Shown here: positions 42,701 to 51,208 of the stretch, in pieces
Position numbering within the stretch: the stretch's first letter is position 1
How the letters are laid out: every line of letters begins with the position of its first letter
Source of the DNA: JAHDCJ01 sp039028895
GTDB lineage: Bacteria > Bacteroidota > Bacteroidia > Chitinophagales > Saprospiraceae
Assembly (NCBI GenBank): GCA_039028895.1
Contig: JBCCHF010000009.1
Coordinates: 114,957 to 178,956, forward strand
DNA length: 64,000 bases
Direction: 5' to 3'
Translations under genes and position numbers: made by a program
The notes under the pieces: model-generated
Database searches by the model: none
What the model was told of the DNA's origin: nothing
What the model saw: only the letters and a program-made list of their open reading frames with translations

Positions 42701-44843
42701 GGATCCGGATGTTCGATTTGCGATTTGGTTTGAGACAGAGAATAACTTTGACGAGGTGTGGTTGGAGATGACCACCGATGGTGGTATTAACTGGGAGAAA
42801 GTCGGACTATCTGGTACCGGAGAAAACTGGTACACAGATAACCTGAATCAGTGGTGGGAAGCCAGTTCTGGAGGATGGATCGTTGCCGAAAACGTACTAC
42901 TGGGTTCTGCAGGATCAAGCGATGTCCTTTTCAGGTTTGCTTTCTCTTCTGATTTTACTGTTCAGTTGGATGGGGTTGGTATTGATTATTTTGAAGTCAT
43001 TCCTCCTTTAGCCTTTGATGCAGAAGTTCTTGCACCTTTCGGTGAATACACACAGATTCCGGCACGTCATGCAGGCGTAGCATCCAGAGTGGTGGTTGAC
43101 AATATTGGACTTAATAATTTGTCAAATATCTCAGCCGACTTTACCGTGATGGATGATATGGGGACAATGATTTATTCTGGATCATCAAATATGATTCCTT
43201 TGTTGCCTCCAGGTTTTGGTGTAACAGTATCACCTACTGAGCCATTTATGCCACCATCTCCAGGTGATTATACCATGACTGTAGACATCCTTTCAGGGGA
43301 AGACCTTAACCTTCTGAATAACGTTGCGACCTACGAATTTACGATCACAGAAACCTTGTATGCTCGTGATAATGGAGACATTTCTCCAGGCACCTCTGTC
43401 GGTATTGGAGCTGGGGTTCAGGATAATGCACAATTAGGACAAAACTTTGAGCTTCTCGACGATGATGTCCTCGAATCTGTAACGTTCAGATTGGTTTCAC
43501 CTCCTGTAGGTGATGTTGTCTGGGCAACGGTATATGATACCAATATCGACGGATCTCCAAACAACCAATTGGCGATTACCGTACCTTATATTCTTACACC
43601 TGCTGATAATGTAGCTGGTGTTACCCTCACACTAGAACTTGATGGCGGTCCGCTTGCTTTGACACCAGGTACATATTTCCTAGGTGTTATTGAGCCAGGA
43701 GAAAACATCTCGCTCGCAAGTATGGATACTATCTTTACCGAAGGAACCACTTGGTTGACTTGGGATGGCAGTCCATTTGGCCCAGGCGTTTGGGCGAATA
43801 ATGAAGATTTTGATTTTGACTTCAGTTATTACATCAGAGCCAACTTCATGGGCTGTGTGAATAAGCCATTCGGCATTAATCCTATTGTTATGAATGAGAC
43901 GATTGATACGCTGAATAATGGAATGATCGACCTGGTCATTGATGGTGGTGTTGAGCCTTATACCTTTGATTGGAGTAATGGTGATTCCACTGGCTCAGTT
44001 ACAGGGCTTATGGAAGGCGAGTATTCTGTTGTCATTACCGATGTCATAGGTTGCCAGGATAGCCTGATTTTTGAAATTTTGCCTGGTTGTACACAGGTTA
44101 ACCTGATAACAGCGGTTATCAGTGAATCAATTGCCGGTGCAAATGATGGAATAATTGATCTTTCAATTACACAGGGAATTGTCACGCCTCCATTCACATA
44201 TACCTGGACGGAGTCTGACTTTAATGGTTCTGTAGTGTCAAATGACCAGGATCTGAGTGATGTACCACCTGGTACCTATTGCGTTATTGTGAGTGATCAA
44301 TTCGGTTGTCTTGGTCAATTATGTGCTTCGGTATTGCCAGGTTGCGGGCCGCTTGGCCTATCAGCTGATCCGACTAACCAAACCATCCCGGGCAGTACTG
44401 ATGGATCGATTGACCTGATAGTTACTGCAGGTACGCCGGGGTATTCCTACGAATGGGATAATGGTGCTACTACAGAAGACATTGCAGGTCTTGAACCCGG
44501 AACTTATTGTGTAACGGTAACCGATTTCTATGGTTGTACTGACGAGATATGTACCTCAATCTTCACGACGTCAGTAAATGAAATTGCTGGTCTTGAAGCG
44601 TTTGAATTATATCCAAATCCAGCTGGAAATGAAACAAGTTTATTCCTCAAGTTGGATCGTTTCGTAGATATGGATGTTGAAGTTTCTGATATTCTGGGCC
44701 GCGTTATTTTCGGCTTGCATGAAGAAGGCATTAAGGAGTCAGTTATTGAACTTGATGTCAGTCAATATCCTCCTGGTATGTATTATGTCAGACTAAAAGT
44801 TGATGATGGATATGCCGTCAAACGACTTGTAGTTACGCGATAA
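39744..44843 (+). CDS. Giant repetitive T9SS adhesin-like protein with SprB repeats
   Basis: A 1699-residue secreted protein. Signal peptide about 1-25. Four modules of about 296 residues start near 26, 321, 616 and 912; the first three each pair a MAM/jelly-roll-like domain (DDDWRIDNGETPSGGTGP, SDMSLDDIRVYDRP) with a CARDB-like domain (GGTDTYSF), and the fourth is divergent. A further beta domain (about 1200-1368) precedes three SprB repeats (about 1369-1600; motifs YSVVITDVIGC, YCVIVSDQFGC, YCVTVTDFYGC). A T9SS type A sorting domain ends the protein (LYPNPAGN, PGMYYVRL). SprB is the mobile gliding adhesin, so an adhesive role is likely. A strong terminator follows. Confidence 0.9.
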   Translation: MRNTNTLFLLLVGLLIFCSVQVSAQITTFPYNEDFEAFSACGNNFDPCNFDCSAAPANMWVQDNTDDDDWRIDNGETPSGGTGPDMDNNPGTLAGLYLFTEASGCAGQISRIVSPEFDVSALNNPFVDFYIHMFGTAVMGTMSLEMTTDGGTTWNELWTTSGPLQGMMADDWALQEVSLMNPGGVIQLRWVGLTGTGFQSDMSLDDIRVYDRPDTDVKVASIDQPESGCGLSATQQVTVTLENLSSSAVMTIPIEVQINGGGYSSVGSYMGNIPTGGTDTYSFTVDLSIPGIYDIDVRAQFPMDGDASNDVASKSVEHFTPITTFPLVEDFEAWSLCGNNFDPCDFDCSASVANGWQQSSSDGDDWRVDNGETPSGGTGPDMDNNPGTLQGQYLFTEASGCNGVESILLSPCLDLSVLGNPFVDFYIHMFGDDQGTMSLEMTQDGGTTWTELWSNTGQLQAAMDDDWALQEVSLTNPGTIIQLRWIALTGPGFESDMSLDDIRIYDRPDTDVGIESIDSPGDGCGFSSMQDVTITLKNQSADPVTDIPVFAQVNGGGYMPEGMYTGSIPSGGTDQYTFQLDLSTPGFYDIDVAISFPNDGDLTNDSLSTTVENIVPISTFPWNEDFESFNLCGNAFNPCDFDCAAAVANGWIQDENEGDDWRVDNGGTPSTGTGPAIDNNPGTALGRYLWVEASGCSNVTSYIQTPCMDISVLSNPFVDFYYHMFGINQGTMSVSVTSDDGATWTQLWSNTGEVQASDMEPWELASASLSGHGPVVKLRFEALTGSGFESDMALDDVTVYDRPDWDVNVVDIISPAEGCGLPANSMVTVVLESLSIGDTSIVPVAYQVNNGPIEVDTFEATISPNIPETFTFDVGADLSMPGIYEVTAWTQFEPDGDHTNDTTTVFVNSIPTITTYPYIMDWENGPEGWSTEGDMSSWELGMPAGPIINTAFSGQNAWVTNLTGSYNPNEISYLLSPCFDFSAIPVDPDVRFAIWFETENNFDEVWLEMTTDGGINWEKVGLSGTGENWYTDNLNQWWEASSGGWIVAENVLLGSAGSSDVLFRFAFSSDFTVQLDGVGIDYFEVIPPLAFDAEVLAPFGEYTQIPARHAGVASRVVVDNIGLNNLSNISADFTVMDDMGTMIYSGSSNMIPLLPPGFGVTVSPTEPFMPPSPGDYTMTVDILSGEDLNLLNNVATYEFTITETLYARDNGDISPGTSVGIGAGVQDNAQLGQNFELLDDDVLESVTFRLVSPPVGDVVWATVYDTNIDGSPNNQLAITVPYILTPADNVAGVTLTLELDGGPLALTPGTYFLGVIEPGENISLASMDTIFTEGTTWLTWDGSPFGPGVWANNEDFDFDFSYYIRANFMGCVNKPFGINPIVMNETIDTLNNGMIDLVIDGGVEPYTFDWSNGDSTGSVTGLMEGEYSVVITDVIGCQDSLIFEILPGCTQVNLITAVISESIAGANDGIIDLSITQGIVTPPFTYTWTESDFNGSVVSNDQDLSDVPPGTYCVIVSDQFGCLGQLCASVLPGCGPLGLSADPTNQTIPGSTDGSIDLIVTAGTPGYSYEWDNGATTEDIAGLEPGTYCVTVTDFYGCTDEICTSIFTTSVNEIAGLEAFELYPNPAGNETSLFLKLDRFVDMDVEVSDILGRVIFGLHEEGIKESVIELDVSQYPPGMYYVRLKVDDGYAVKRLVVTR
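39958..40015 (+). repeat. 58-bp exact repeat in the giant gene, copy 1
   Basis: Identical over 58 bases to 40846-40903. The identity extends through silent positions, whereas the surrounding modules have diverged, so it points to recent recombination or gene conversion between modules 1 and 2. Confidence 0.8.
40846..40903 (+). repeat. 58-bp exact repeat in the giant gene, copy 2
   Basis: Second copy of the 58-base identical stretch, 888 bases downstream of the first, at the same place in module 2. Module 3 at about 41733 has a diverged version. Confidence 0.8.
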
Positions 44844-44860
44844 ATAGTATAAAACAGCGC

Positions 44861-44899
44861 AAAAAAAGCATCCCGAAGACATTTCGGGATGCTTTTTTT
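44861..44899. terminator. Strong bidirectional rho-independent terminator
   Basis: AAAAAAAGCATCCCGAA (44861-44877) is perfectly complementary to TTCGGGATGCTTTTTTT (44883-44899) with a 5-base loop. It ends the giant T9SS gene 18 bases after its stop codon and insulates it from bshA. Confidence 0.95.
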
Positions 44900-44928
44900 G
44901 TAGTATTTAATAAACTAGTGCTCCGAAC

Positions 44929-44959
44929 TTTGCGTTAACTGTTGAAACTATTATGTTTG
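44929..44959 (+). promoter_or_regulatory. bshA promoter: TTTG-N19-TATGTTTG, abutting the ATG
   Basis: A full Bacteroidota promoter: -33 TTTG at 44929-44932, 19-base spacer, -7 TATGTTTG at 44952-44959. The bshA ATG is only four bases further on, so the message is predicted to be leaderless or nearly so. Confidence 0.65.
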
Positions 44960-44963
44960 GAAT

Positions 44964-46112
44964 ATGAAGATTGGTATTGTTTGTTATCCAACCTATGGAG
45001 GGTCGGGGGTAGTAGCCACTGAATTAGGTAAAGGGTTGGCCCAAAAAGGCCACCAAATTCACTTTATTACCTACAGTCAGCCTGCAAGACTTGACCATTT
45101 CCAGGAAAACCTTTTCTATCATGAGGTAAGTTCTCTGGATTACCCACTATTCGATTATGCGCCATACGAAACTGCTCTTGCCAGTAAAATGGTAGATGTC
45201 GTTAAATATGAGAACCTCGATTTGTTACATGTTCATTATGCAATTCCTCATGCTGCGGTTGCATACATGACTAAAAAGATCTTGCTGACGGAAGGGCGGT
45301 ACATACCCGTGATAACAACGCTTCATGGTACAGATATCACCCTTGTCGGGAAAAATGCCTCTTATACACCTGTAGTCGCATTTTCCATCAATAAATCAGA
45401 TGGTGTGACTGCTGTTTCGGATTTTCTAAAGAGAGATACCCTCGATCATTTTGATATTAAAGTACCTATAGAAGTTATTCCGAATTTTATTGATTTTCAG
45501 CGTTTTCGCAAAAGCAATAAAGACCATTTCAAAAAGGCCATTGCTCCGAATGGAGAGAAAATTCTTATTCACGTTTCTAATTTCCGGAAAGTAAAAAGAG
45601 TGGAGGATGTAGTTAAGATATTCAGAAAGGTATACGAGAAAATTCCATGCAAATTGTTATTGGTAGGCGATGGCCCTGAACGGGAAAATATCGAACGCCA
45701 ATGTCGTGAAACCGGCTTATGTCATGAAGTCCGTTTTTTAGGCAAACAAGATGCGATAGAAGAATTGTTAGCCGTGGCTGATCTTTTCCTAATGCCATCC
45801 GAGAGTGAAAGTTTTGGATTGGCAGCATTAGAGGCGATGGCTTGTGAGGTGCCAGTTATTTCCTCGAATGCAGGTGGTATTCCAGAGTTAAATATTCATG
45901 GGAAAACAGGATTTTTAAGCGATGTTGGTAACTACCAGGAGATGGGGGCCAATGCGACCCATATTTTGGAGAATGAAGAACTCCATCAGACTTTCAGGGC
46001 CAATGCGCTTGCCAGATCAGAGGAATTTGATATTCACCAAATTCTTCCGCGGTATGAAAACTACTATTCACGAATAAGAGAGGAAGCGCTTGCCAATAAG
46101 CCGATTTTCTAA
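44964..46112 (+). CDS. bshA: N-acetyl-alpha-D-glucosaminyl L-malate synthase BshA
   Basis: First enzyme of bacillithiol synthesis: a GT4 glycosyltransferase joining GlcNAc from UDP-GlcNAc to L-malate in the cytoplasm. The 382-residue protein begins MKIGIVCYPTYGGSGVVATE (the BshA signature), has LLHVHYAIPHA, ITTLHGTDITLVG and the GT4 nucleotide-binding EX7E region PSESESFGLAALEAMA. Length is typical. bshB and bshC are not in this window. It is insulated by terminators on both sides. Confidence 0.95.
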   Translation: MKIGIVCYPTYGGSGVVATELGKGLAQKGHQIHFITYSQPARLDHFQENLFYHEVSSLDYPLFDYAPYETALASKMVDVVKYENLDLLHVHYAIPHAAVAYMTKKILLTEGRYIPVITTLHGTDITLVGKNASYTPVVAFSINKSDGVTAVSDFLKRDTLDHFDIKVPIEVIPNFIDFQRFRKSNKDHFKKAIAPNGEKILIHVSNFRKVKRVEDVVKIFRKVYEKIPCKLLLVGDGPERENIERQCRETGLCHEVRFLGKQDAIEELLAVADLFLMPSESESFGLAALEAMACEVPVISSNAGGIPELNIHGKTGFLSDVGNYQEMGANATHILENEELHQTFRANALARSEEFDIHQILPRYENYYSRIREEALANKPIF

Positions 46113-46130
46113 ACAAGTCGTAATAAACTA

Positions 46131-46176
46131 AAAAGGCAAGACCGCATGTGGTATTCCACTTTTGGTCTTGCCTTTT
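46131..46176. terminator. Bidirectional terminator between bshA and htpG
   Basis: AAAAGGCAAGACC (46131-46143) pairs perfectly with GGTCTTGCCTTTT (46164-46176). A small inner stem GTGG/CCAC closes the 20-base loop. It is followed by a T-tract on the plus strand and preceded by A's, so it can serve bshA and the convergent htpG. Confidence 0.9.
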
Positions 46177-46201
46177 TTCTTTTGCAGAAGGACTAATGCT
46201 T

Positions 46202-48058
46202 TTACTTCAACAAGTCTATACTGCTATTAATAAATTCAGTCAGTTGACTGCCTCTCAACATATTCTGGTTGAGCATAGCCAGGCTGTAAAGGTGTTTGGC
46301 CAGATCACCTTGTTTCTTTCTTGCATTAAGCAACCTTTCCGTTACAACAGGATGATTGGTGTTAATTACCACATTATAACTTTCAGGCATATTCCCAACA
46401 TCCATGCCCTGCATCGCTGACATCTCTCTCATGCGGCGCATAAATTCAGGCTTGGTGATAATGACTGGCTGGTCATCAGGTGATAATGCTTTTAGTTCGA
46501 TCTGGGCACCAGGATCACTGATCTGACCTGTAAAAATCTCTTTGACTTTTTCCTGTTGCTTTTCTGATAATACTGATTCGCGATTTTCATCCTTGTCGAT
46601 AATCTTATCAGCCGTATTAGAATCCACGCGAACGAAACTCATTTTCTCTTCTTTTTGCTCAAGGCGCTGGAAAAAATGATTATCGATAATCGTATCCTGC
46701 TTCACTATATCATAACCGTATGACTGTGCTGATTTGATAAAGCTGTCATGTTCAACCGGATCATTGGAATACAAGACGATCAATGAGTCATTTTTATCAG
46801 TTTGTGCCTCTTTGATCTTTTCACGATACTCTGATATTGTCGAAAACTCGTTATCAATATTTTGGAGTAAAGCGAATTTGGTAGAACGATCATAAAACTT
46901 GTCATCGGTCAGCATGCCGTATTTAACAAAAACACCCATGTTTTCCCACTTCTCCTCAAATGAAGGACGGTCACTCTTAAACAGTTCTTCCAACTTGTCT
47001 GCCACCTTCTTAGTGATGTAAGAAGTGATTTTGCGCACATTTGCATCAGCCTGCAAATAACTTCTTGACACGTTCAACGGGATATCTGGTGAATCGATCA
47101 CACCATGAAGCAAAGTGAGGAATTCGGGAAGGATATCTTTTACATCGTCAGTAACATAAACTTGGTTACTGTAGAGCTGAACTTTGTTTTTTTGCGCTTC
47201 CAGGTTGTTACTCAATTTGGGGAAGTAAAGGATACCTGTAAGGTTAAATGGATAGTCGATATTAAGGTGAATCCAGAACAATGGCGGCGTTGAGTATGGA
47301 TACAACTCATTGTAGAAGTTTTTATAATCTTCTTCAGTAAGCTCACCAGGATTTTTCTTCCATATTGGATTGGGGTTGTTGATGATATTATCGACCTCTG
47401 TCTGAATGGCTTCTTTATCATCACCTTCGCCTTCGTAGGTGGTTTCAGTCTTATTTCCAAATTTGATCTCTACAGGAAGGAACTTACAATACTTCCCAAG
47501 CAATTCACTAATGCGGTGCTTTCCAAGGAATTCATTGTTTTCCTCATTGATATGCATGATCACATCGGTGCCGCGGGCCTCTTTTTCAATCTTTTTCCAC
47601 GTGTATTCCGGATTACCTTCACAGGCCCATTGAACGGCCTGGGCATCTGTCCATGATTTGGTTTTTACTTCAACTTTGTCAGCTACCATAAATGATGAGT
47701 AAAAACCAAGGCCAAAATGGCCGATTATCGAACTGTCATCTTTATACTTTTCAAGAAATTCCGTAGCTGAAGAAAAGGCTACCTGATTGAGGTATTTTTT
47801 AACCTCTTCTTCACTCATACCAATTCCTTTATCGCGAACGGTAAGTGTTTTGGCTTCTTCATCAAGGATGACTTCAATGGTCAGGTCACCAAGGTCACCT
47901 GTAAATTCTCCTTTGTTTGCAAGGGTTTTCAGCTTCGAAGTAGCATCTACGGCATTCGCAATGATCTCTCTTAGAAAGATTTCATGATCAGAGTAAAGGA
48001 ACTTTTTTATGATCGGAAATATATTCTCCGTTTGAACGGAAATCTTACCTTTTGGCAT
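46202..48058 (-). CDS. htpG: Molecular chaperone HtpG (Hsp90)
   Basis: Bacterial Hsp90 that remodels client proteins with ATP. The 618-residue protein starts MPKGKISVQTENIFPIIKKF. The GHKL ATPase domain (about 1-215) has ELIANA-type EIIANAVDATSKL, DKGIGMSEEEV and GHFGLGFYSSFMVAD; the middle domain follows with PLNVSRSYLQ; a C-terminal dimerisation region ends it, without the MEEVD of eukaryotic Hsp90. Length is normal. Convergent with bshA across a shared terminator. Confidence 0.96.
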   Translation of the reverse strand: MPKGKISVQTENIFPIIKKFLYSDHEIFLREIIANAVDATSKLKTLANKGEFTGDLGDLTIEVILDEEAKTLTVRDKGIGMSEEEVKKYLNQVAFSSATEFLEKYKDDSSIIGHFGLGFYSSFMVADKVEVKTKSWTDAQAVQWACEGNPEYTWKKIEKEARGTDVIMHINEENNEFLGKHRISELLGKYCKFLPVEIKFGNKTETTYEGEGDDKEAIQTEVDNIINNPNPIWKKNPGELTEEDYKNFYNELYPYSTPPLFWIHLNIDYPFNLTGILYFPKLSNNLEAQKNKVQLYSNQVYVTDDVKDILPEFLTLLHGVIDSPDIPLNVSRSYLQADANVRKITSYITKKVADKLEELFKSDRPSFEEKWENMGVFVKYGMLTDDKFYDRSTKFALLQNIDNEFSTISEYREKIKEAQTDKNDSLIVLYSNDPVEHDSFIKSAQSYGYDIVKQDTIIDNHFFQRLEQKEEKMSFVRVDSNTADKIIDKDENRESVLSEKQQEKVKEIFTGQISDPGAQIELKALSPDDQPVIITKPEFMRRMREMSAMQGMDVGNMPESYNVVINTNHPVVTERLLNARKKQGDLAKHLYSLAMLNQNMLRGSQLTEFINSSIDLLK

Positions 48059-48166
48059 GTTTAGCGTTTTTTAGTTAAACCATCTGAAACCTGCAAATCA
48101 AATGGTGTACCATTAGGGCTCTAAATGACAGATTGTCAGCCTGTCTGGCTTATCTGTTTAATGTCT

Positions 48167-48604
48167 TCACAGTCCTTTCTCCAAAAAAATCCGCCAATCA
48201 TCAATCCCGTCGCGCTGCTCGACCTTTGTCAATTTGAATCCATTACCAATGGCAAATAATAGCATATTCCTGAATTTGTTGCGTGTTTTCATGCGAAGGG
48301 TGTGATAACCTTTTTCCCTGAGCCATTCTTCCTGTCGAACGGCGAGCAATCTGGCAACTTGTTGGCGACGAAAATCAGGTAATACACCTCCGACCCAACT
48401 GTAAAACACCCCAGGTTCAACTTCATAACCTGATTTGAAGCCCATGATCTTACCCTCTTTGAAAGCGCCGAGACTCAAGTGAGGAATCCCATCCAGCCTT
48501 TTTTGGTATTCTGACAAAGGATAATGCGGCTTAAACTCAGGAATAAGCAATGATGCTTCAAAAAGCTCGGCGAAGGATAGTGTACGGATTTCTGGCAAAA
48601 GCAC
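48167..48604 (-). CDS. GNAT-family N-acetyltransferase
   Basis: A 145-residue single-domain acetyltransferase fold. The acetyl-CoA binding region is SWVGGVLPDFRRQQVARLLAVRQEEW with a variant RRxxVAxxL instead of Q/RxxGxG/A, and a late strand NMLLFAIGNGFKLTKVE matches the GNAT C-terminal half. The start codon is GTG at 48604; no ATG lies near. Substrate unknown. It sits about 108 bases upstream of htpG on the same strand. Confidence 0.8.
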   Translation of the reverse strand: MLLPEIRTLSFAELFEASLLIPEFKPHYPLSEYQKRLDGIPHLSLGAFKEGKIMGFKSGYEVEPGVFYSWVGGVLPDFRRQQVARLLAVRQEEWLREKGYHTLRMKTRNKFRNMLLFAIGNGFKLTKVEQRDGIDDWRIFLEKGL

Positions 48605-48815
48605 AGGATTAACAGATGTTTAACCAGAAATTTAAAAAAAACTGCTGATTTTCTGAAAATGATAATTCTCCTGATGAAAATGCCACCCTGATTGTTGAAT
48701 AGCTGATTTCATTAGTTAAGGAGGTCTTAAATCCAAATGGCTTCTACATTTCGGCTTGTATTCTACGAAATGATTTTTCTATTTTTACGTTCTTTTAATA
48801 AATCCGGTAATTTTT

Positions 48816-48851
48816 GAATAAACAACCCGGAATAAACAACCCGGAATAAAC
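48816..48851 (+). repeat. 14-bp tandem repeat upstream of gldA, 2.6 copies
   Basis: GAATAAACAACCCG occurs twice in perfect tandem (48816-48829, 48830-48843) followed by an 8-base partial copy ending four bases before the gldA ATG. It fills the likely leader or ribosome-binding region of gldA. Copy number change would alter the leader length. Confidence 0.8.
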
Positions 48852-48854
48852 CAT

Positions 48855-49766
48855 ATGTCCGTAAAAGTAGAAGACCTGACAAAAATTTATGGAGAACAGT
48901 ACGCTGTTAATAATGTCTCTTTCGAAGCAAAGAAAGGAGAGGTGTTAGGATTTCTCGGACCAAACGGAGCAGGTAAGACGACCACAATGAAAGTCATCAC
49001 CTGTTTTATTCCTCAAAATGAAGGGTCTGTCACTGTAAGCGGCTTTGATACTGCGAGCCAGCCAATGGAAGTGCGCGAACGCATCGGTTACCTGCCTGAG
49101 CATAATCCGCTTTATAAAGATATGTATGTTAAAGAGTACCTCAACTTTGTTGCAGGCCTTCACGACATTTCCGATAAGAAAAAACGGGTGGCAGAAATGG
49201 TTGAACTCACCGGACTGGGCGACGAACAAGCCAAACAGATCGGTGCTTTGTCAAAAGGGTATCGCCAACGAGTAGGCCTCGCACAAGCGATGATCCATGA
49301 TCCGGAAGTTTTGATCCTCGATGAACCGACCTCTGGGCTTGATCCCAATCAGTTGGTTGACATCAGGGCATTAATCACCGATTTTGGCAAAGAAAAAACA
49401 GTCATCTTCTCCACACATATCATGCAGGAAGTGCAGGCTATCTGTGACCGGGTACTCATTATCAATAAAGGTAAAATTGTTGCAAATGATTCTATCGAAC
49501 GTTTGCAACAAAGGGTTAGAGGCGGCACTTTGATCACCGTTCAGTTCCTGGAAAAGATCAACGAGAAGCATTTAAAAGGTATTCCAGGTGTGAAATCCGT
49601 CGAATACGCCGGGGACAATTTGTGGCAATTGTCCAGTAATTCCAAAAACGATATCAGATCGGTAATCTTTAATTATGCCGTGAAAAAAGGATGGACGCTA
49701 CTCGAAATGCGTAAAGAAGTATTCAGTATTGAATCCGTGTTCCAACAGTTGACAAAAGAAAAATGA
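48855..49766 (+). CDS. gldA: Gliding motility ABC transporter ATPase GldA
   Basis: ATP-binding subunit of the GldA-GldF-GldG complex required for gliding in Flavobacterium. The 303-residue protein has Walker A GPNGAGKTT (about residues 36-44), signature region ALSKGYRQRVGLAQAM, Walker B VLILDEPTSGLDPNQ and H-loop FSTHIMQEV, then a C-terminal regulatory extension. Assignment as GldA rests on the following gldF and gldG and the length. It overlaps the next gene by four bases (ATGA). Confidence 0.92.
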   Translation: MSVKVEDLTKIYGEQYAVNNVSFEAKKGEVLGFLGPNGAGKTTTMKVITCFIPQNEGSVTVSGFDTASQPMEVRERIGYLPEHNPLYKDMYVKEYLNFVAGLHDISDKKKRVAEMVELTGLGDEQAKQIGALSKGYRQRVGLAQAMIHDPEVLILDEPTSGLDPNQLVDIRALITDFGKEKTVIFSTHIMQEVQAICDRVLIINKGKIVANDSIERLQQRVRGGTLITVQFLEKINEKHLKGIPGVKSVEYAGDNLWQLSSNSKNDIRSVIFNYAVKKGWTLLEMRKEVFSIESVFQQLTKEK

Positions 49767-50446
49767 AAACTACGGCTTCCATAGTAATGTTGTTTTGCAC
49801 ACTGCAACTGTTTGCCCAAAAGCCGGTAAACAAAGAATTCTATTTTACAAATGGGGTGTACCTGACTTATGAAGACTTCAAAAATGACCTTCCGGCATTG
49901 TCATGGAATGTATTAGACGCTGAAGCCCATATTGATGGTAATGAACACCTGGTCAGATTTAGTGAGATACTTATGCTGGACGACCAGACACCGGTTGACA
50001 TTGAGTCCATATGGGGAGTAAGTATTGAAGGCAAACCCTATTTAAACATCAATAAGGTAAAAGGAAAAGAGCGGTTAAGAAGTAGTGGGGAAGATCCAGT
50101 CTTGTTCGTCAGACTGCAAGCCATCGGCAATTTGTGCTATTTCTTTTATGAAGCTTATGTCTCCGAAAAAGTAGCTATGCATGTGTACGACCCAAGAACC
50201 GGAGTGCGTTTAAGGACCGGGGTCGTCGAAAATATGAAACCGATAGCCATCAAAAAAATATTGAAGTTTGAAACTGGAGAAGTGATTGATTATAACCTTT
50301 CAAATTTCAAGAAATTGATCAAAAGCGATGAAGCTTTGTATAATACTTTGATTGAATTGAGTGATACTGAAGCGCGGTCGAAAATGTATAAGAGCCTTTT
50401 CATTTTCAATGAAAGGAATCCTGTGTTTATTAATTCGAAATCCTGA
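49763..50446 (+). CDS. Exported hypothetical protein between gldA and gldF
   Basis: A 227-residue protein of unknown function with a signal peptide (about 1-18, ending LQLFAQ). The mature part is mixed alpha/beta with a region FFYEAYVSEKVAMHVYDPRTGVRL in the middle. It overlaps gldA by four bases and is 15 bases before gldF, so translation is coupled to the ABC subunits. No homologous family is recognised. Its place inside the gliding-transporter operon suggests a periplasmic accessory role, which is inference only. Confidence 0.8.
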   Translation: MKTTASIVMLFCTLQLFAQKPVNKEFYFTNGVYLTYEDFKNDLPALSWNVLDAEAHIDGNEHLVRFSEILMLDDQTPVDIESIWGVSIEGKPYLNINKVKGKERLRSSGEDPVLFVRLQAIGNLCYFFYEAYVSEKVAMHVYDPRTGVRLRTGVVENMKPIAIKKILKFETGEVIDYNLSNFKKLIKSDEALYNTLIELSDTEARSKMYKSLFIFNERNPVFINSKS

Positions 50447-50461
50447 AGCTGTCTTTAAGAG

Positions 50462-51193
50462 ATGTTGAGCATTTTTAAAAAGGAAATTAACCTGTTTTTC
50501 AGTTCACTGATCGCCTATATCGCTATCGGGGTGTTTCTGCTGTCGTTAGGCTTGTTTATGTGGGTTTTTCCCGAAACCAGCTTGCTGGATTATGGGTTTG
50601 CCTCGATGAATGGCTTTTTCAGCTTTGCGCCCAATATCTTCATGTTTTTAATCCCGGCAATCACGATGCGGTCTTTTGCTGAAGAGACCCAGACGGGCAC
50701 TATCGAACTACTGGCAACAAAGCCACTCACAGATTTGGACATTATCCTGGGTAAGTTTTTTGCATGCCTGGTACTTGTTCTATTTGCCTTATTGCCCACC
50801 TTGCTGTACTATTTCACGATTTACCAGCTAGGTGCCCCAAAAGGAAATATTGATGCAGGTGAAGTCGCTGGTTCGTATATCGGCCTGTTTTTCCTGGCGG
50901 CTTCTTTCGTTGCTATTGGATTGTTTTCATCCTCGATAACCAAAAACCAGATCGTGGCCTTCATACTGGGTATGTTCATGTGTTTTTTCTTTTTTATGGC
51001 CTTCGATTTTTTGAGTGGATTACCCATTTTCTTTGCCAAACTTGATGACTTCGTCCAGATGCTGGGCATTAATTACCATTATAACCTGATTAGCCGAGGT
51101 GCAATTGATTCGAGAGATGTCATTTACTTTCTGAGTATCATTTCAGTATTTCTTTTGTTTACCAAAACCGCATTGGAGAGAAGAAAGTGGTAA
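50462..51193 (+). CDS. gldF: Gliding motility ABC permease GldF
   Basis: A 243-residue ABC-2 type permease with six predicted membrane helices (MLSIFKKEINLFFSSLIAYI at the start; the FAEETQTGTIELLATKPLTD cytoplasmic loop is diagnostic of this permease group). Together with GldA and GldG it forms the transporter needed for gliding in Flavobacterium. It lies between the small exported protein and gldG, with a 15-base gap to the latter. Confidence 0.93.
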   Translation: MLSIFKKEINLFFSSLIAYIAIGVFLLSLGLFMWVFPETSLLDYGFASMNGFFSFAPNIFMFLIPAITMRSFAEETQTGTIELLATKPLTDLDIILGKFFACLVLVLFALLPTLLYYFTIYQLGAPKGNIDAGEVAGSYIGLFFLAASFVAIGLFSSSITKNQIVAFILGMFMCFFFFMAFDFLSGLPIFFAKLDDFVQMLGINYHYNLISRGAIDSRDVIYFLSIISVFLLFTKTALERRKW

Positions 51194-51208
51194 CCAACGT
51201 ATAAACTT

